Positions 43,205 through 52,213 of a stretch of 64,000 bases of DNA are shown in pieces. Location of the stretch: positions 62,001 to 126,000 of the forward strand of contig CBDAQZ010000004.1 in the NCBI GenBank assembly GCA_965199335.1. The letters run 5' to 3'. Within the stretch, counting starts at the first letter, position 1. Each line of letters opens with the position of its first letter. A program made the translations under genes and the position numbers. The notes beneath the pieces are model-generated. The model searched no databases. It saw nothing but the letters and a program-made list of their open reading frames with translations, and was not told the DNA's origin. The DNA is from CBDAQV01 sp965199335. GTDB taxonomy: Bacteria; Pseudomonadota; Alphaproteobacteria; CALMVH01.

Positions 43205-44230
43205 ATGGAATACAGGCAGCTTGGCGGTTCGGGTCTGAAGGTCCCGGTATTGAGCTTCGGCACCGGCACGTTTGGCGGCAAGGGCGAGTTCTTCAAGGCA
43301 TGGGGATCGAGCGACGTGGCGGAGGCGACGAGGCTGATCGACATCTGCCTGGAAGCCGGCCTGAACATGTTCGACAGCGCCGACATCTATTCGGCAGGCG
43401 CGGCGGAGGAGGTGCTGGGCGGCGCCATCAAGGGCCGTCGCGACAAGGTCCTGATCTCGACCAAGGCGACATTCGCCACCGGCGATGGCCCCAACGACAA
43501 GGGCTCCTCCCGCTTCCACCTGATCCGCCAGTGCGAAGCCAGCCTGAAGCGCCTCGGCACCGATTACATCGATCTGTACCAGATGCACGGCCTCGACGCG
43601 CTGACCCCGCCGGAAGAAACGCTGCGCACGCTTGACGACCTGATCACTGCCGGCAAGATCCGCTACATCGGTGTCTCCAACTTCTCCGGCTGGCACCTGA
43701 TGAAGTCGCTGGCTGTATCGGAGCGGCACGGCTACGAGCGCTATGTCGCCAACCAGACCTATTATTCGCTGATTGGCCGCGACTACGAATGGGACCTGAT
43801 GCCGCTGGGCCTCGACCAGAAGGTCGGCGCGGTGGTGTGGAGCCCGCTGGGCTGGGGCCGCCTGACGGGCAAGATCAGACGCGGACAGCCACTGCCGGAG
43901 ACAAGCCGGCTGCACAAGACCGCCGACATGGGGCCGCCCGTGCCGGACGAGTATCTGTACAAGGTCGTCGACGCCCTTGACGAGGTCGCGCAGGAAACCG
44001 GCAAGACCATCCCGCAGATCGCCATCAACTGGCTGTTGCAGCGCCCCACCGTCGCCAACGTGATCGTCGGCGCCCGCAACGAGGAGCAGCTGCGTCAGAA
44101 CCTCGGCTCGGTCGGCTGGAATCTGACCCGGGAGCAGGTGCAGAAACTGGACGATGCCAGCGCCGTGACGCCGATCTATCCCAATTGGCACCAGCACGGC
44201 TTCAAGGAGCGCAATCCGACACCGGTCTGA
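43205..44230 (+). CDS. Aldo/keto reductase
   Basis: This 341-residue NADPH-dependent reductase begins at 43205 (YRQLGGSGLKVPVLSFGTGT). It has the catalytic tetrad: Asp in NMFDSADIY, Tyr in the same motif, Lys in LISTKATF and His in YQMHGLDA. The cofactor-binding C-terminal segment is VIVGARNEEQLRQNLGSVGW. The family spans many carbonyl substrates; this one resembles the YajO/IolS group. A clean terminator follows. Confidence 0.92.
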   Translation: MEYRQLGGSGLKVPVLSFGTGTFGGKGEFFKAWGSSDVAEATRLIDICLEAGLNMFDSADIYSAGAAEEVLGGAIKGRRDKVLISTKATFATGDGPNDKGSSRFHLIRQCEASLKRLGTDYIDLYQMHGLDALTPPEETLRTLDDLITAGKIRYIGVSNFSGWHLMKSLAVSERHGYERYVANQTYYSLIGRDYEWDLMPLGLDQKVGAVVWSPLGWGRLTGKIRRGQPLPETSRLHKTADMGPPVPDEYLYKVVDALDEVAQETGKTIPQIAINWLLQRPTVANVIVGARNEEQLRQNLGSVGWNLTREQVQKLDDASAVTPIYPNWHQHGFKERNPTPV

Positions 44231-44256
44231 TCGTTTCCTGAAGCTTTCTATTCACT

Positions 44257-44294
44257 AACGCCGGTGTGGAATAACCTCCACACCGGCGTTTTTC
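44257..44294 (+). terminator. Intrinsic terminator after the aldo/keto reductase gene
   Basis: A 14-bp stem, AACGCCGGTGTGGA paired with TCCACACCGGCGTT, has a 6-base loop and runs into TTTT. It lies 26 bp after the stop codon. Confidence 0.9.
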
Positions 44295-44470
44295 CATGTC
44301 CCGCGTAAACTGACCATTAGAAAAGCAGGCATTGCCAATATAGATATAATTTTATAGATATTACGCCTTCGTATTAACCATAATTAATTATATTTCTCTT
44401 GTGCAGGGATGATAAATGGTTAAAACAAGAAATTATTAGCAATTTAGAAACTTGTGGGTTATAAAGTCTT

Positions 44471-45868
44471 ATGCGTTTCCTGCTCTCAGCCTTTCCTGTG
44501 CTGATCGCAAGCCTGGCCCTGATCGGCTGGGCGGCAAGGAGCGAGGGCATCCGTATCGGACTGATCGCACACGATCCCATGGACCCTTCGACGGCGGTGG
44601 CCTTGGTCCTGCTGGGTACGGTTGGCATATTCTGGCCGCGCTACGGCCAATCCCGCATCGCAAAGACCCTGGCCATGCTGGCGACAGGAATTGTCGCGAT
44701 CGGTGCAATCGTAAGCCTGTGGCAGATCGTAGCCGGCAGTTATTTCGGCGTCGATCAATGGCTGTTCACGAAGACGCTCGATGCCCGCCCAGGCGCACCG
44801 GTCCGCATCTCGCCCAGCACCGACCTGATCCTGTTGCTGCTCTGCCCCGCCATCCTGCTGCTGTTCAGCGCCGTACAGCCACTGGCGGCAGGGCGTGAAA
44901 ACGAGAAAACCGTCAGGCGCACCATTGTCTTCGGTCAGATCCTGGCAATGGCAGCGGCGCTGGTCGCGATCTTCGTCCTGACCGGTTATCTGTACCACAG
45001 CATTTCCCTGACAGGCATCGCGGCACTGACGCCGATGCCGCGCGGCATCGCCTTCGGCCTGCTCAGCCTGTCATTCGCCGTACTGGGCATGTATCCGCAG
45101 CGCGGCCTGGTGCGTTTCGTCACCAATGACGGCCCCTCGGGCGAGATGGCGCAGTTCCTGCTGCCTGTCTCGATCTGCGTACCCGTCGGCCTGGGATGGC
45201 TGCGTATCCTTGGTATGCACGCCAACCTGTACGATGCCGAATTCGGGCTGGACGTTTCGACCATGTTGAACGTGGTGATGCTGGGCAGTCTGACCCTGGT
45301 CAGCGCGCGCAAACTGTACCAGAGCGACCAGAAGGCAAAGGCGGTGGAGCAGGAACTGCTGTACCGCGCAACCCACGATTCGCTGACCGGGCTGGTTACC
45401 CGCGCCGTTTTCCGCGAGCAGCTGACCCGCCGCCTGCGGATCGCGGCGCGGCGCAAGGGCTTGCCGTTCGCGGTATTCTACCTGGACCTCGACGGGTTCA
45501 AGCAGGTCAACGACCTGCTTGGTCACGATGCCGGCGACAGGCTGCTGATCCAGGTGGCGGACATATTGCGCGCCTGCACGCGCGCCAGCGACACGGTCTC
45601 GCGCTTCGGCGGCGACGAGTTCGTCATCCTGTTCGAGGAAATCGACAGCGCGTTGACGGCAGAAGCCATGGCCGACCGCATCCTGGCGTCGATGCCCAAG
45701 AGCTTCGGCAACGGCAAGATCAGCGTACCTGTCGGCATCAGCATTGGAATAACGGCTACCGCGCGTGGCGATTCGACGCCGGACGAGCTGCTACGCGATG
45801 CCGATACCGCCCTGTACCTTGCCAAGACCCAGGGCAAGAACCGCTACGAAGTCGCGGGCGCGGCGTAA
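44471..45868 (+). CDS. Membrane-anchored diguanylate cyclase (GGDEF)
   Basis: This 465-residue protein makes cyclic di-GMP. The N-terminal ~290 residues hold about eight hydrophobic segments forming a membrane sensory module (e.g. LLSAFPVLIASLALIGWAA). The C-terminal GGDEF domain starts at ATHDSLTGLVTRAVFREQL and has FYLDLDGFKQVNDLLGHDAG and the active loop RFGGDEFVILFEE. I see no RxxD inhibitory site directly upstream of GGDEF (the residues are CTRASDTVSRF). The DNA just before the gene is AT-rich. There is no EAL domain. Confidence 0.95.
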   Translation: MRFLLSAFPVLIASLALIGWAARSEGIRIGLIAHDPMDPSTAVALVLLGTVGIFWPRYGQSRIAKTLAMLATGIVAIGAIVSLWQIVAGSYFGVDQWLFTKTLDARPGAPVRISPSTDLILLLLCPAILLLFSAVQPLAAGRENEKTVRRTIVFGQILAMAAALVAIFVLTGYLYHSISLTGIAALTPMPRGIAFGLLSLSFAVLGMYPQRGLVRFVTNDGPSGEMAQFLLPVSICVPVGLGWLRILGMHANLYDAEFGLDVSTMLNVVMLGSLTLVSARKLYQSDQKAKAVEQELLYRATHDSLTGLVTRAVFREQLTRRLRIAARRKGLPFAVFYLDLDGFKQVNDLLGHDAGDRLLIQVADILRACTRASDTVSRFGGDEFVILFEEIDSALTAEAMADRILASMPKSFGNGKISVPVGISIGITATARGDSTPDELLRDADTALYLAKTQGKNRYEVAGAA

Positions 45869-45871
45869 AGC

Positions 45872-46450
45872 CTACCAGCGGCGGATCGGGCCGGTGTCCA
45901 CATGGACGAAATCGTCCGAAGGATAGTAGCCGACGCCACCCGCCTTCAACGACAGGGCGGCATCCTGCAGATGCTTCAACCCCAGGCCCGGCAGGCGGAT
46001 GTCGATGGCGCGGCCTTCCAGATGCATGCTTTTCTTGGCAACTTCGCACGAGCGCTGGTGCAGCATGGCATTGGTCTGGGGCGAACGATAGCCGGAGATG
46101 ACATGGAACGGCTCGGCCGAACGCACCTTGTCGTGCAGCACATGGATCAGGTCCAGCAGGCGCGGGTCGATGGCGTGGGTTTGGTTGTTGCGATAGTCGC
46201 GCAGGAACCAGTTGATAGAGCTGAGTGCGTCATGGTTATAGCGGCCGTTGGCCCAGTACTCCGCCTTCAGACGCTCGCCGGTGTGCAGGTTCAGAAAGGA
46301 AAGTTCGCGGCACGGACTGACATTGATCGCCGCCAGCGCCTGCATCGGTGCGAACATCGCGCCGGCAACCGCAGCGCCTGCCGCGGTACGTAGAACATCG
46401 CGTCTGCTGGTCGGCGCGTGCAAGCGCCCGCCCTCGTTCAAAACTGACAT
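45872..46450 (-). CDS. DUF882/YcbK-family M15-like peptidase, Tat-exported
   Basis: This 192-residue protein has a twin-arginine signal (SRRDVLRTAAGAAVAGAMF). It is followed by a DUF882/peptidase M15_2 domain with GYRSPQTNAMLHQRS, the zinc ligands H in SMHLEGRAIDIRLPG and HVDTGPIRRW at the end. M15 proteins are usually D,D- or L,D-carboxypeptidases acting on peptidoglycan. It ends tail-to-tail with the diguanylate cyclase gene. Confidence 0.92.
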   Translation of the reverse strand: MSVLNEGGRLHAPTSRRDVLRTAAGAAVAGAMFAPMQALAAINVSPCRELSFLNLHTGERLKAEYWANGRYNHDALSSINWFLRDYRNNQTHAIDPRLLDLIHVLHDKVRSAEPFHVISGYRSPQTNAMLHQRSCEVAKKSMHLEGRAIDIRLPGLGLKHLQDAALSLKAGGVGYYPSDDFVHVDTGPIRRW

Positions 46451-46570
46451 ACCGTCTCCATGCCCTGTGGTTGCTTGGTAGCCGTCTGATTGTAAACTTG
46501 TCGTCTTCTTGGGTGCGGCGCTTGATCGCCTTGTAGCAACGGTATGGTTAAGAAAGCAAGAACCTAATTC

Positions 46571-47887
46571 CTAGGCCACTTCCAGCATCAGGGCCGATTC
46601 CTTGGTCGCGGCGCTGATGATGTCGTGTCCCAGCCACCAGACCGGACGTTCCGGATTGGCGCTCTTGAACAGCATTATCCGTCCTGTTGCCATCACCACG
46701 ACTTCGCTGAGTAGCTGGCCGATCAGCTCCTTCCGGTCGCGGTGCAGCTCGATGATCGAGGCGGCGGTGGTGCACATCGTCTTCATCTGGTCCGGGCTGT
46801 TGTGCTGCGGCCAGCTTGCCTCGTCGAACAAATAGGAAAGCGAGGGGTCGGTGAAATATTTCTGGGCCGTGGCTTCGATCACCGACAGGGAGACATCCTC
46901 CTTCAGCCGCGCCTTGCAGGCCTTTTCCAGAGCCGAAATATCCACGCCATCGCTACGTAAACGGCCCAGCAGCGTGTAGAGCCCCATCTCGACACCCAGA
47001 AAGATGCTGGATGAATTGGTGGCAACCTCAGGCGCGTTGAATACAGCGACCTTGACCCCGGCGGCGAACGCCTTCTCCGCGATTTCCTCAAGCCTGCGCT
47101 TGGCGAAGCCCTGGAGATAGGGGGCATAGGATTGCCAGTGCGGCTTGCCGCCGATCAGGCATTCGGTGCCGTGATAGCCGAAAGCGATATAGGAAACGTC
47201 CTTGCCCTGGGCCTCGCGCTCCTCGCGCAGGCCACGGGTTTCATCGATCAGATGCTGCAGCGTATTGGCGGTTACCGATTCGAAGGAACGCTCGCATGCC
47301 TTGCCCAGATCGGAGTTCCAGAAGGTTTCCGAGGACGAATAGCGATCGTCGAAGCCCTTGAAGATGCGGTTATTGATTGCCAGAAGCGCGCGGGCGCGGG
47401 GAATTCCGCCTGCCATGGTATGCAGGAAGACGATCCGCCCCCTGCCCTTCATGGTGTGCCGCAGCTGCGCCAGATAGTCGCGGGTCTGGTTTGCGAATCG
47501 CGCCTCGCCCTTTTTCTGCACCTCGTCTATCATGCCGGTATCAAGCTTCCAGCCTTGCCAGTCCGCCATGTCGACCTCGCCCATTTCCTCGGCGAGGGAT
47601 TTGCCCAGAGTCGATTTCTCGAGGTCGAAGCCCGCTTCCAGGGGAACGTTGATCAGGGGCGATTGCTGCTTTTCAGCCAGCTCGTCTTCCGTCAGCTTGC
47701 GCAGGCGCCCATCGGGATCGCGCCGGCCCGCCGTACCATAGATGACTTCCATACCCAGCTGCTGGGCCGCCACGATAACGCCGTTCGCATAGCCGCGATC
47801 GAACACCTCGCCAAAGACAACCAGCGTGTCGTCGGCACCATAGGGCGGCGTTCCGGGAAGCGTGCGAAGCGGCGTGTAAGAGGTCAT
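46571..47887 (-). CDS. Probable enoyl-ACP reductase of the FabMG type
   Basis: This 438-residue protein (ATG 47887; an earlier ATG at 47899 is possible) resembles the family annotated as FabMG enoyl-ACP reductase. Matching blocks are DTLVVFGEVFDRGYANGVIV, INVPLEAGFDLE, FLHTMAGGIPRARALLA and YIAFGYHGTECLIGGKPHWQ, followed by SYAPYLQGFAKRRLEEIA. If right, it reduces enoyl-ACP in fatty-acid elongation. I recall the family from annotation, with no alignment, so the function is moderate confidence while the gene is certain. It stands alone between leftward genes. Confidence 0.7.
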   Translation of the reverse strand: MTSYTPLRTLPGTPPYGADDTLVVFGEVFDRGYANGVIVAAQQLGMEVIYGTAGRRDPDGRLRKLTEDELAEKQQSPLINVPLEAGFDLEKSTLGKSLAEEMGEVDMADWQGWKLDTGMIDEVQKKGEARFANQTRDYLAQLRHTMKGRGRIVFLHTMAGGIPRARALLAINNRIFKGFDDRYSSSETFWNSDLGKACERSFESVTANTLQHLIDETRGLREEREAQGKDVSYIAFGYHGTECLIGGKPHWQSYAPYLQGFAKRRLEEIAEKAFAAGVKVAVFNAPEVATNSSSIFLGVEMGLYTLLGRLRSDGVDISALEKACKARLKEDVSLSVIEATAQKYFTDPSLSYLFDEASWPQHNSPDQMKTMCTTAASIIELHRDRKELIGQLLSEVVVMATGRIMLFKSANPERPVWWLGHDIISAATKESALMLEVA

Positions 47888-48070
47888 GGACACCTGCATA
47901 ATATTCGAATGTCGCCTTGTAGCATAAATCTGGCTTTATAGAAGGGTTTTGCTGTAGGCCGGTCGCGATAGACCATGTTCGCCCGTCGGCCTTCTTTTCA
48001 GGGCGAAATAGACTGCATTCCAGTCACAAGGCCAACATCGTTATTTCGCTGCAGGCTTATCGACGGGTGC

Positions 48071-49675
48071 CTATGACCCCGATGCCTGTATCTGCGCCGC
48101 CAGGTCGACGTCCTTGCCGTAAAGGTCGGGACCAAAGATCGTGTGGCCCTGCCCGTCGTCCCAGACGCTGAAATAGTCGATATAGACCGGCAGCGGCCGT
48201 TGCAGCCTGATCGTCTTGGTCTTGCCCGTCGCCAGGAAGCCGTCGATCTGGTCGTTGGTCAACTGCCCTGCCAGCAGGGTCTCGACCAGCTGGCGTACGT
48301 TCTGGACCCGGATGCAGCCCGAGCTGAAGGTGCGCAGCGCCTTGGTGAATTTCTGCTTCTCGTCGGTGTCGTGCATGTAGATCGAATAGACGTTCTGGAA
48401 TTGCAGCTTGAACTGCCCCAGCGGATTCTCCTCGCCCGGCGGCTGGCGCAGCACGTATTCCGACCCACCGCGGTAATCGGCGGCGCTGACTTCCTCCAGC
48501 CCCGAATCGGTGCGGCGGTACAGCTTCAGGTGTTTGCTGGCCAGGTAATCGGGATTCTTGCGCAAACCGGGGATCACGTCCTTCTTGATGATGGTCGGCG
48601 GCACAGTCCAGCTGGGATTGATCACCACATCGTCGATCGTGCTGATCAACAGCGGGGTCTCCCGTTCCTCGCGGCCGACGATGATCGGCAGCTGGAACTG
48701 GATCTTGCCGTCCTCGACATAGCGGGTCCAGAAACCACCGACATTGTCCATGACATAGCGCGGGCCCAGGTCGTGCGGCAGCCAGCGCCAGCGTTCCATC
48801 GCGGCGACCACCTCGGCGATACGGGACTCCAGTGGCATGTTGAGCGCCGCGCGCGTGTCCGCGCCCAGCGTGCCGTCGTCCTTGATCGCATGGGTTTCCT
48901 GAAACGCCTTGACCGCGCCGGCAATCGAAGCGTCATAGATGTTCGCGTCCTTTCCCGTCACCGGCGTCACGCCCAGCCGCGCCCGCACCAGAGGCACTAC
49001 GGGATTCTTCATGCCGGACTTGAGCGAGGGGCTTTCCGGCAAAGGCTGCCATCCCTGCCCCTTCTGCTGCATGTCGCGCAATGTCGCCAGGGTCTGGCGC
49101 AGCATCGCATAGTCCGGTTCGGCGGGGCGCAGGGTGGTGGCGAACTTGGTCAGGTCGTCCGACGACAGGGTGGCGACCGCCTGCAAGGCGCCAGCCTTGT
49201 CGAACTGCGGGGCAAAGGTTGCATCGCGATCCTGCCCAACGGGAATGCGCCCCACCGCCTCGTCATGCAGATAGGCCGCGAGGCCATCGCTGAGCAGCAG
49301 TTCGAAGCCGGTCGCGTCGGCAGGCGATTGCGGATGCGCTACAGCCTCGATGTTGCTGACATGGTAGATCTGCGGGTTCAAACCGTCGGCAGCCGAATCG
49401 TTCAGCAACGCGATCGCGGCGGCCGCGGCCGATGTCGGCTGTCCGCTGGAATCGAGCCAGACCGGCTGGCTGATACGCGAATCGTAGAAAGCCTTCAGCG
49501 TCATCTGGTCGACGGTTACGCCCGCGACCTGCGGCTGCGCCAGCGCGGTGGCGATCTGCGCGGGCACCGAGGGATCCGCGGCCGGTGCAACCGGCGCTGG
49601 CGGCATCTGGGCATAAACGGCAAGCGGCGCGGCGCAGATCGTCAACACCGGCACTAGTCTTCTTATTGTTTTCAC
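48071..49675 (-). CDS. Large L,D-transpeptidase (YcbB/LdtD type)
   Basis: This 534-residue protein carries a signal peptide (TIRRLVPVLTICAAPLAVYA). A YcbB-type scaffold domain follows, then a peptidoglycan-binding domain at about residues 225-280 (VKAFQETHAIKDDGTLGADT) and the YkuD domain. The catalytic motif is YMHDTDEKQKF, then RTFSSGCIRVQNV with the cysteine in SSGC. This is the type that makes 3-3 cross-links in E. coli when penicillin-binding proteins are inhibited. It is the third L,D-transpeptidase in the window. Confidence 0.95.
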   Translation of the reverse strand: MKTIRRLVPVLTICAAPLAVYAQMPPAPVAPAADPSVPAQIATALAQPQVAGVTVDQMTLKAFYDSRISQPVWLDSSGQPTSAAAAAIALLNDSAADGLNPQIYHVSNIEAVAHPQSPADATGFELLLSDGLAAYLHDEAVGRIPVGQDRDATFAPQFDKAGALQAVATLSSDDLTKFATTLRPAEPDYAMLRQTLATLRDMQQKGQGWQPLPESPSLKSGMKNPVVPLVRARLGVTPVTGKDANIYDASIAGAVKAFQETHAIKDDGTLGADTRAALNMPLESRIAEVVAAMERWRWLPHDLGPRYVMDNVGGFWTRYVEDGKIQFQLPIIVGREERETPLLISTIDDVVINPSWTVPPTIIKKDVIPGLRKNPDYLASKHLKLYRRTDSGLEEVSAADYRGGSEYVLRQPPGEENPLGQFKLQFQNVYSIYMHDTDEKQKFTKALRTFSSGCIRVQNVRQLVETLLAGQLTNDQIDGFLATGKTKTIRLQRPLPVYIDYFSVWDDGQGHTIFGPDLYGKDVDLAAQIQASGS

Positions 49676-49741
49676 AGCTCTCTCTTGCTCGTTCGGTCTA
49701 TCGCTAATCCATTCGACAGGCGCATGTTCCTGTATCTCTCT

Positions 49742-51481
49742 TTAAACGGCATGAAAATGGCAGCGTGTGAATCCGGTTACCGCCGGCACGAGCATCAGGC
49801 CGGTCCGGCGGCAGTCGAGCGGTAACCGCTTTCCCTCCACCGCCGGATCGAATGCCGCCGTGTACAGCCCCAGCACGGCAAGCGCGCCGCATCTTACGCC
49901 CCACGCCCGGTAATCCTCCCCGCCGGCGAGGCGCGCCCTGATCTCGCGCAAGTCGGACATCAGCGCCGATGTGCCGACGGCCAGCCGGCGGCCCTCATGC
50001 AGCAGCGACAGGGCACTATCATCATCGAACGACAGCGCGAGCGCATCGCCGGGCAGCAGAGCGGAAACGGACACTGTGCCGGTCGCCAGCCAGTCGAAAT
50101 CGCCGGGCCGGCCGATTTCGATCCGGGCGGCACTATCCCCATCGACTGTGTAGACGCGCCCGCTCGCCAGCCGTCTCGTCGCCAGCCGCATGCCTTTTCC
50201 GATTTCCAGACGCTGCCGGGCCCGGGTCGCTGCGACGAACAGGACGCGCGCCTCGGCATCGGGATCGTCGCGGCCTGTTTTTTCGCGCGGCATCATCAGT
50301 TGCACGCGCTCCATCTCCCTGCCCTTCGAGGCATGGATCGTCCCTATCACGGGACCACGGGCGCTGCCGGGATCGAAGCGGCAGAGCTCGGAGGGAGGAT
50401 GGCTGGTCCGCAATGTCTGCAACAGGCGCGGCAGGGCGATGCGGTCGGCCACGGGTTCGCCCGTCGCCTGCGCCAACGCGCGCCAGGCTTCTTCACAATT
50501 GCCCGGCAACCCGCGCTCGGTCCACAGATCCTCGAACTTCCAGCGCGGCAGCGTCTCGCCGGTAAAGTCGCTCAGCGTCAGGGCGATCCAAGGCTCCAGC
50601 ATAACGGGCAGGCCCGACAGGCGCAGGCGGAACGGCAGCTTGTTCTGGAAATATTGCTGCGCCGCCGCCAGGACTTCGGCGCGGCTGCGATAGAGGATCA
50701 GGGTCCGGTCATCGGGTGCCATGTCGGCGCGCCCGTGCGCCTGCCAGGCAATACCGCGCCGCATCCGCGTAAGCTTGCGCCTGGGATCGGGCGCCGCATG
50801 CATCGCCCTGGTTCGGGCAGACGCGAACAGGTGCAGCAGCTTCCTGTCGCCGGTGCGATGTACCTGTACCAGCCGGTGAAGGCGAAAGCCGCTGCCGGAC
50901 TCGTCCAGCAGGTGACGGGCCACAGTGTCGGCGGTAAAGCGGGAGGCAAGCGCGCTGGCAGAGAACCCGTAGATCGCCTGCGCCTCGTCGGTCAGGATCG
51001 TGATGCCGCACTGCGCCGGCAGCGCCGCGATCAGTTCGACGACCAGCAGCGCCCGGGCGCCAACAAGGTCCTGCGCTTCATCGATGGTGAAATGGCGGAT
51101 GGCGGCGATACGGCGCAGCATGTGCGGGTCGCGCATGCGCAACGCCAGCAGTGTTTCCTCGATCGCGCGGTCGTGCCCTTCCAAGACGCTGCCATCCTCC
51201 TCGCCCTCGCGCAAATGCCAGGCAAGCGAGTCGAGCGTCGTGACGCGCGCCAAGGCCGCACCCGGTTCGCCGAGCAGCAACAGGCGGCGACGCATCTCGC
51301 CTACCGCGGCGCGGGAAAAGCTGATCGTCCATAGATGCTGCGGCGGCACGCCCTGCCTGGCCAGCGCGGCGATACGACCCGCCGCCGTGGCGGTCTTTCC
51401 GGTGCCCGGGCCGGCATCCACGACCAGCCGCGCCTCGGCCGGCGCGGCGATGACCTCGGCCTGCGCCTCGTTCCAGATCAC
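49742..51481 (-). CDS. UvrD/Rep-like superfamily 1 DNA helicase
   Basis: The GTG at 51481 begins IWNEAQAEVIAAPAEARLVV, the Q-motif region. The longer frame upstream overlaps DUF4337 and is not real. The 579-residue protein has motif I AGPGTGKTATAAGRIAAL, motif II TIDEAQDLVG, a motif III variant TDEAQAIYGFSAS, motif V GTIHASKGREMERV and motif VI LFVAATRARQRLEI. The length is shorter than UvrD, with reduced 1B/2B insertions and a divergent C-terminal domain. It is probably a repair or maintenance helicase; the exact role is unclear. Confidence 0.85.
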   Translation of the reverse strand: MIWNEAQAEVIAAPAEARLVVDAGPGTGKTATAAGRIAALARQGVPPQHLWTISFSRAAVGEMRRRLLLLGEPGAALARVTTLDSLAWHLREGEEDGSVLEGHDRAIEETLLALRMRDPHMLRRIAAIRHFTIDEAQDLVGARALLVVELIAALPAQCGITILTDEAQAIYGFSASALASRFTADTVARHLLDESGSGFRLHRLVQVHRTGDRKLLHLFASARTRAMHAAPDPRRKLTRMRRGIAWQAHGRADMAPDDRTLILYRSRAEVLAAAQQYFQNKLPFRLRLSGLPVMLEPWIALTLSDFTGETLPRWKFEDLWTERGLPGNCEEAWRALAQATGEPVADRIALPRLLQTLRTSHPPSELCRFDPGSARGPVIGTIHASKGREMERVQLMMPREKTGRDDPDAEARVLFVAATRARQRLEIGKGMRLATRRLASGRVYTVDGDSAARIEIGRPGDFDWLATGTVSVSALLPGDALALSFDDDSALSLLHEGRRLAVGTSALMSDLREIRARLAGGEDYRAWGVRCGALAVLGLYTAAFDPAVEGKRLPLDCRRTGLMLVPAVTGFTRCHFHAV

Positions 51482-51501
51482 GTTTGCGGGATAATCCGCG
51501 C

Positions 51502-52110
51502 TCAGATAAGGCTGAGCCCGATCATGAGGCCATAGAGCGCCGCTGCCAGGCCGGTGATCCCGGCGATACAGGCGAGCGTCAGGCTGGATTTCTTCGAACG
51601 CGTAAGCATCGAAGCCGAACCAAGGCCGATGCAGATCGCCAGCAACACGACGGAGATCGAGAATCCTTCCATGCGTTCGCCAAGCCGATTGCGTTCGGTT
51701 TCCAGCGTCTTCGCTTTCGCCACAAGCTGCTGCTTGCCCTCGCCCTTGTCGTCCATGTCCATGCGGGCAGCTGTGCTGTTGAGGTCGGCAACCAGGGCCT
51801 TTACGGCAGGATCGGCCGCATTGGGCAGCACCGCCGCCATTTTGGCAAAGCTCTGCGCGATCGCCTGGCGGTCGGACTTTCCCTGGTACTGCGCCCATGT
51901 ATCGCTCAACTCGATCTCCGCGGTCAGGTAGCGGATCTCGGTTTCCGCCGATATCTTGCCCGCGACCGCCGCCATCATGGCCAGGATCAGGATCAGCAGT
52001 GTGATCTTGCCGGCATGCTCGTGCTTCTTGCCATGCTCGTGAGCTTTCTCGCCCTCGGTATGTTCATGACGCTCCAGCACCTCGTTCGGCATTTCGATTT
52101 CGTCGCTCAT
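51502..52110 (-). CDS. DUF4337 domain-containing membrane protein
   Basis: This 202-residue protein fits DUF4337. It has a His/Glu-rich cytoplasmic head (HEHTEGEKAHEHGKKHEH), a first membrane helix (ITLLILILAMMAAVAGKI), a periplasmic or cytosolic helical middle, then SVVLLAICIGLGSASML and CIAGITGLAAALYGLMIGLS. The function is unknown. The stop precedes the helicase start by about 20 bp on the same strand. The His-rich head could bind metal. Confidence 0.88.
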   Translation of the reverse strand: MSDEIEMPNEVLERHEHTEGEKAHEHGKKHEHAGKITLLILILAMMAAVAGKISAETEIRYLTAEIELSDTWAQYQGKSDRQAIAQSFAKMAAVLPNAADPAVKALVADLNSTAARMDMDDKGEGKQQLVAKAKTLETERNRLGERMEGFSISVVLLAICIGLGSASMLTRSKKSSLTLACIAGITGLAAALYGLMIGLSLI

Positions 52111-52213
52111 GGATCCTGCCCGTCGTTATCTGGAAATCGATTATCATCCCCGCCTGCCAGGGGCCAGAGACGATCAACGAATTAAATTGCCCCAGGAAAG
52201 CGATTATGTTAAT

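Noticed and set aside
44330..44470. AT-rich stretch before the diguanylate cyclase gene as a possible attachment site or origin
   Set aside because: It has no iterons, DnaA boxes or direct repeats that I can see; an AT-rich promoter area is a sufficient explanation.
51482..51898. Upstream part of the 718-codon frame before the helicase
   Set aside because: It overlaps DUF4337 antisense to its real coding and precedes the Q motif; the GTG at 51481 is the natural start.
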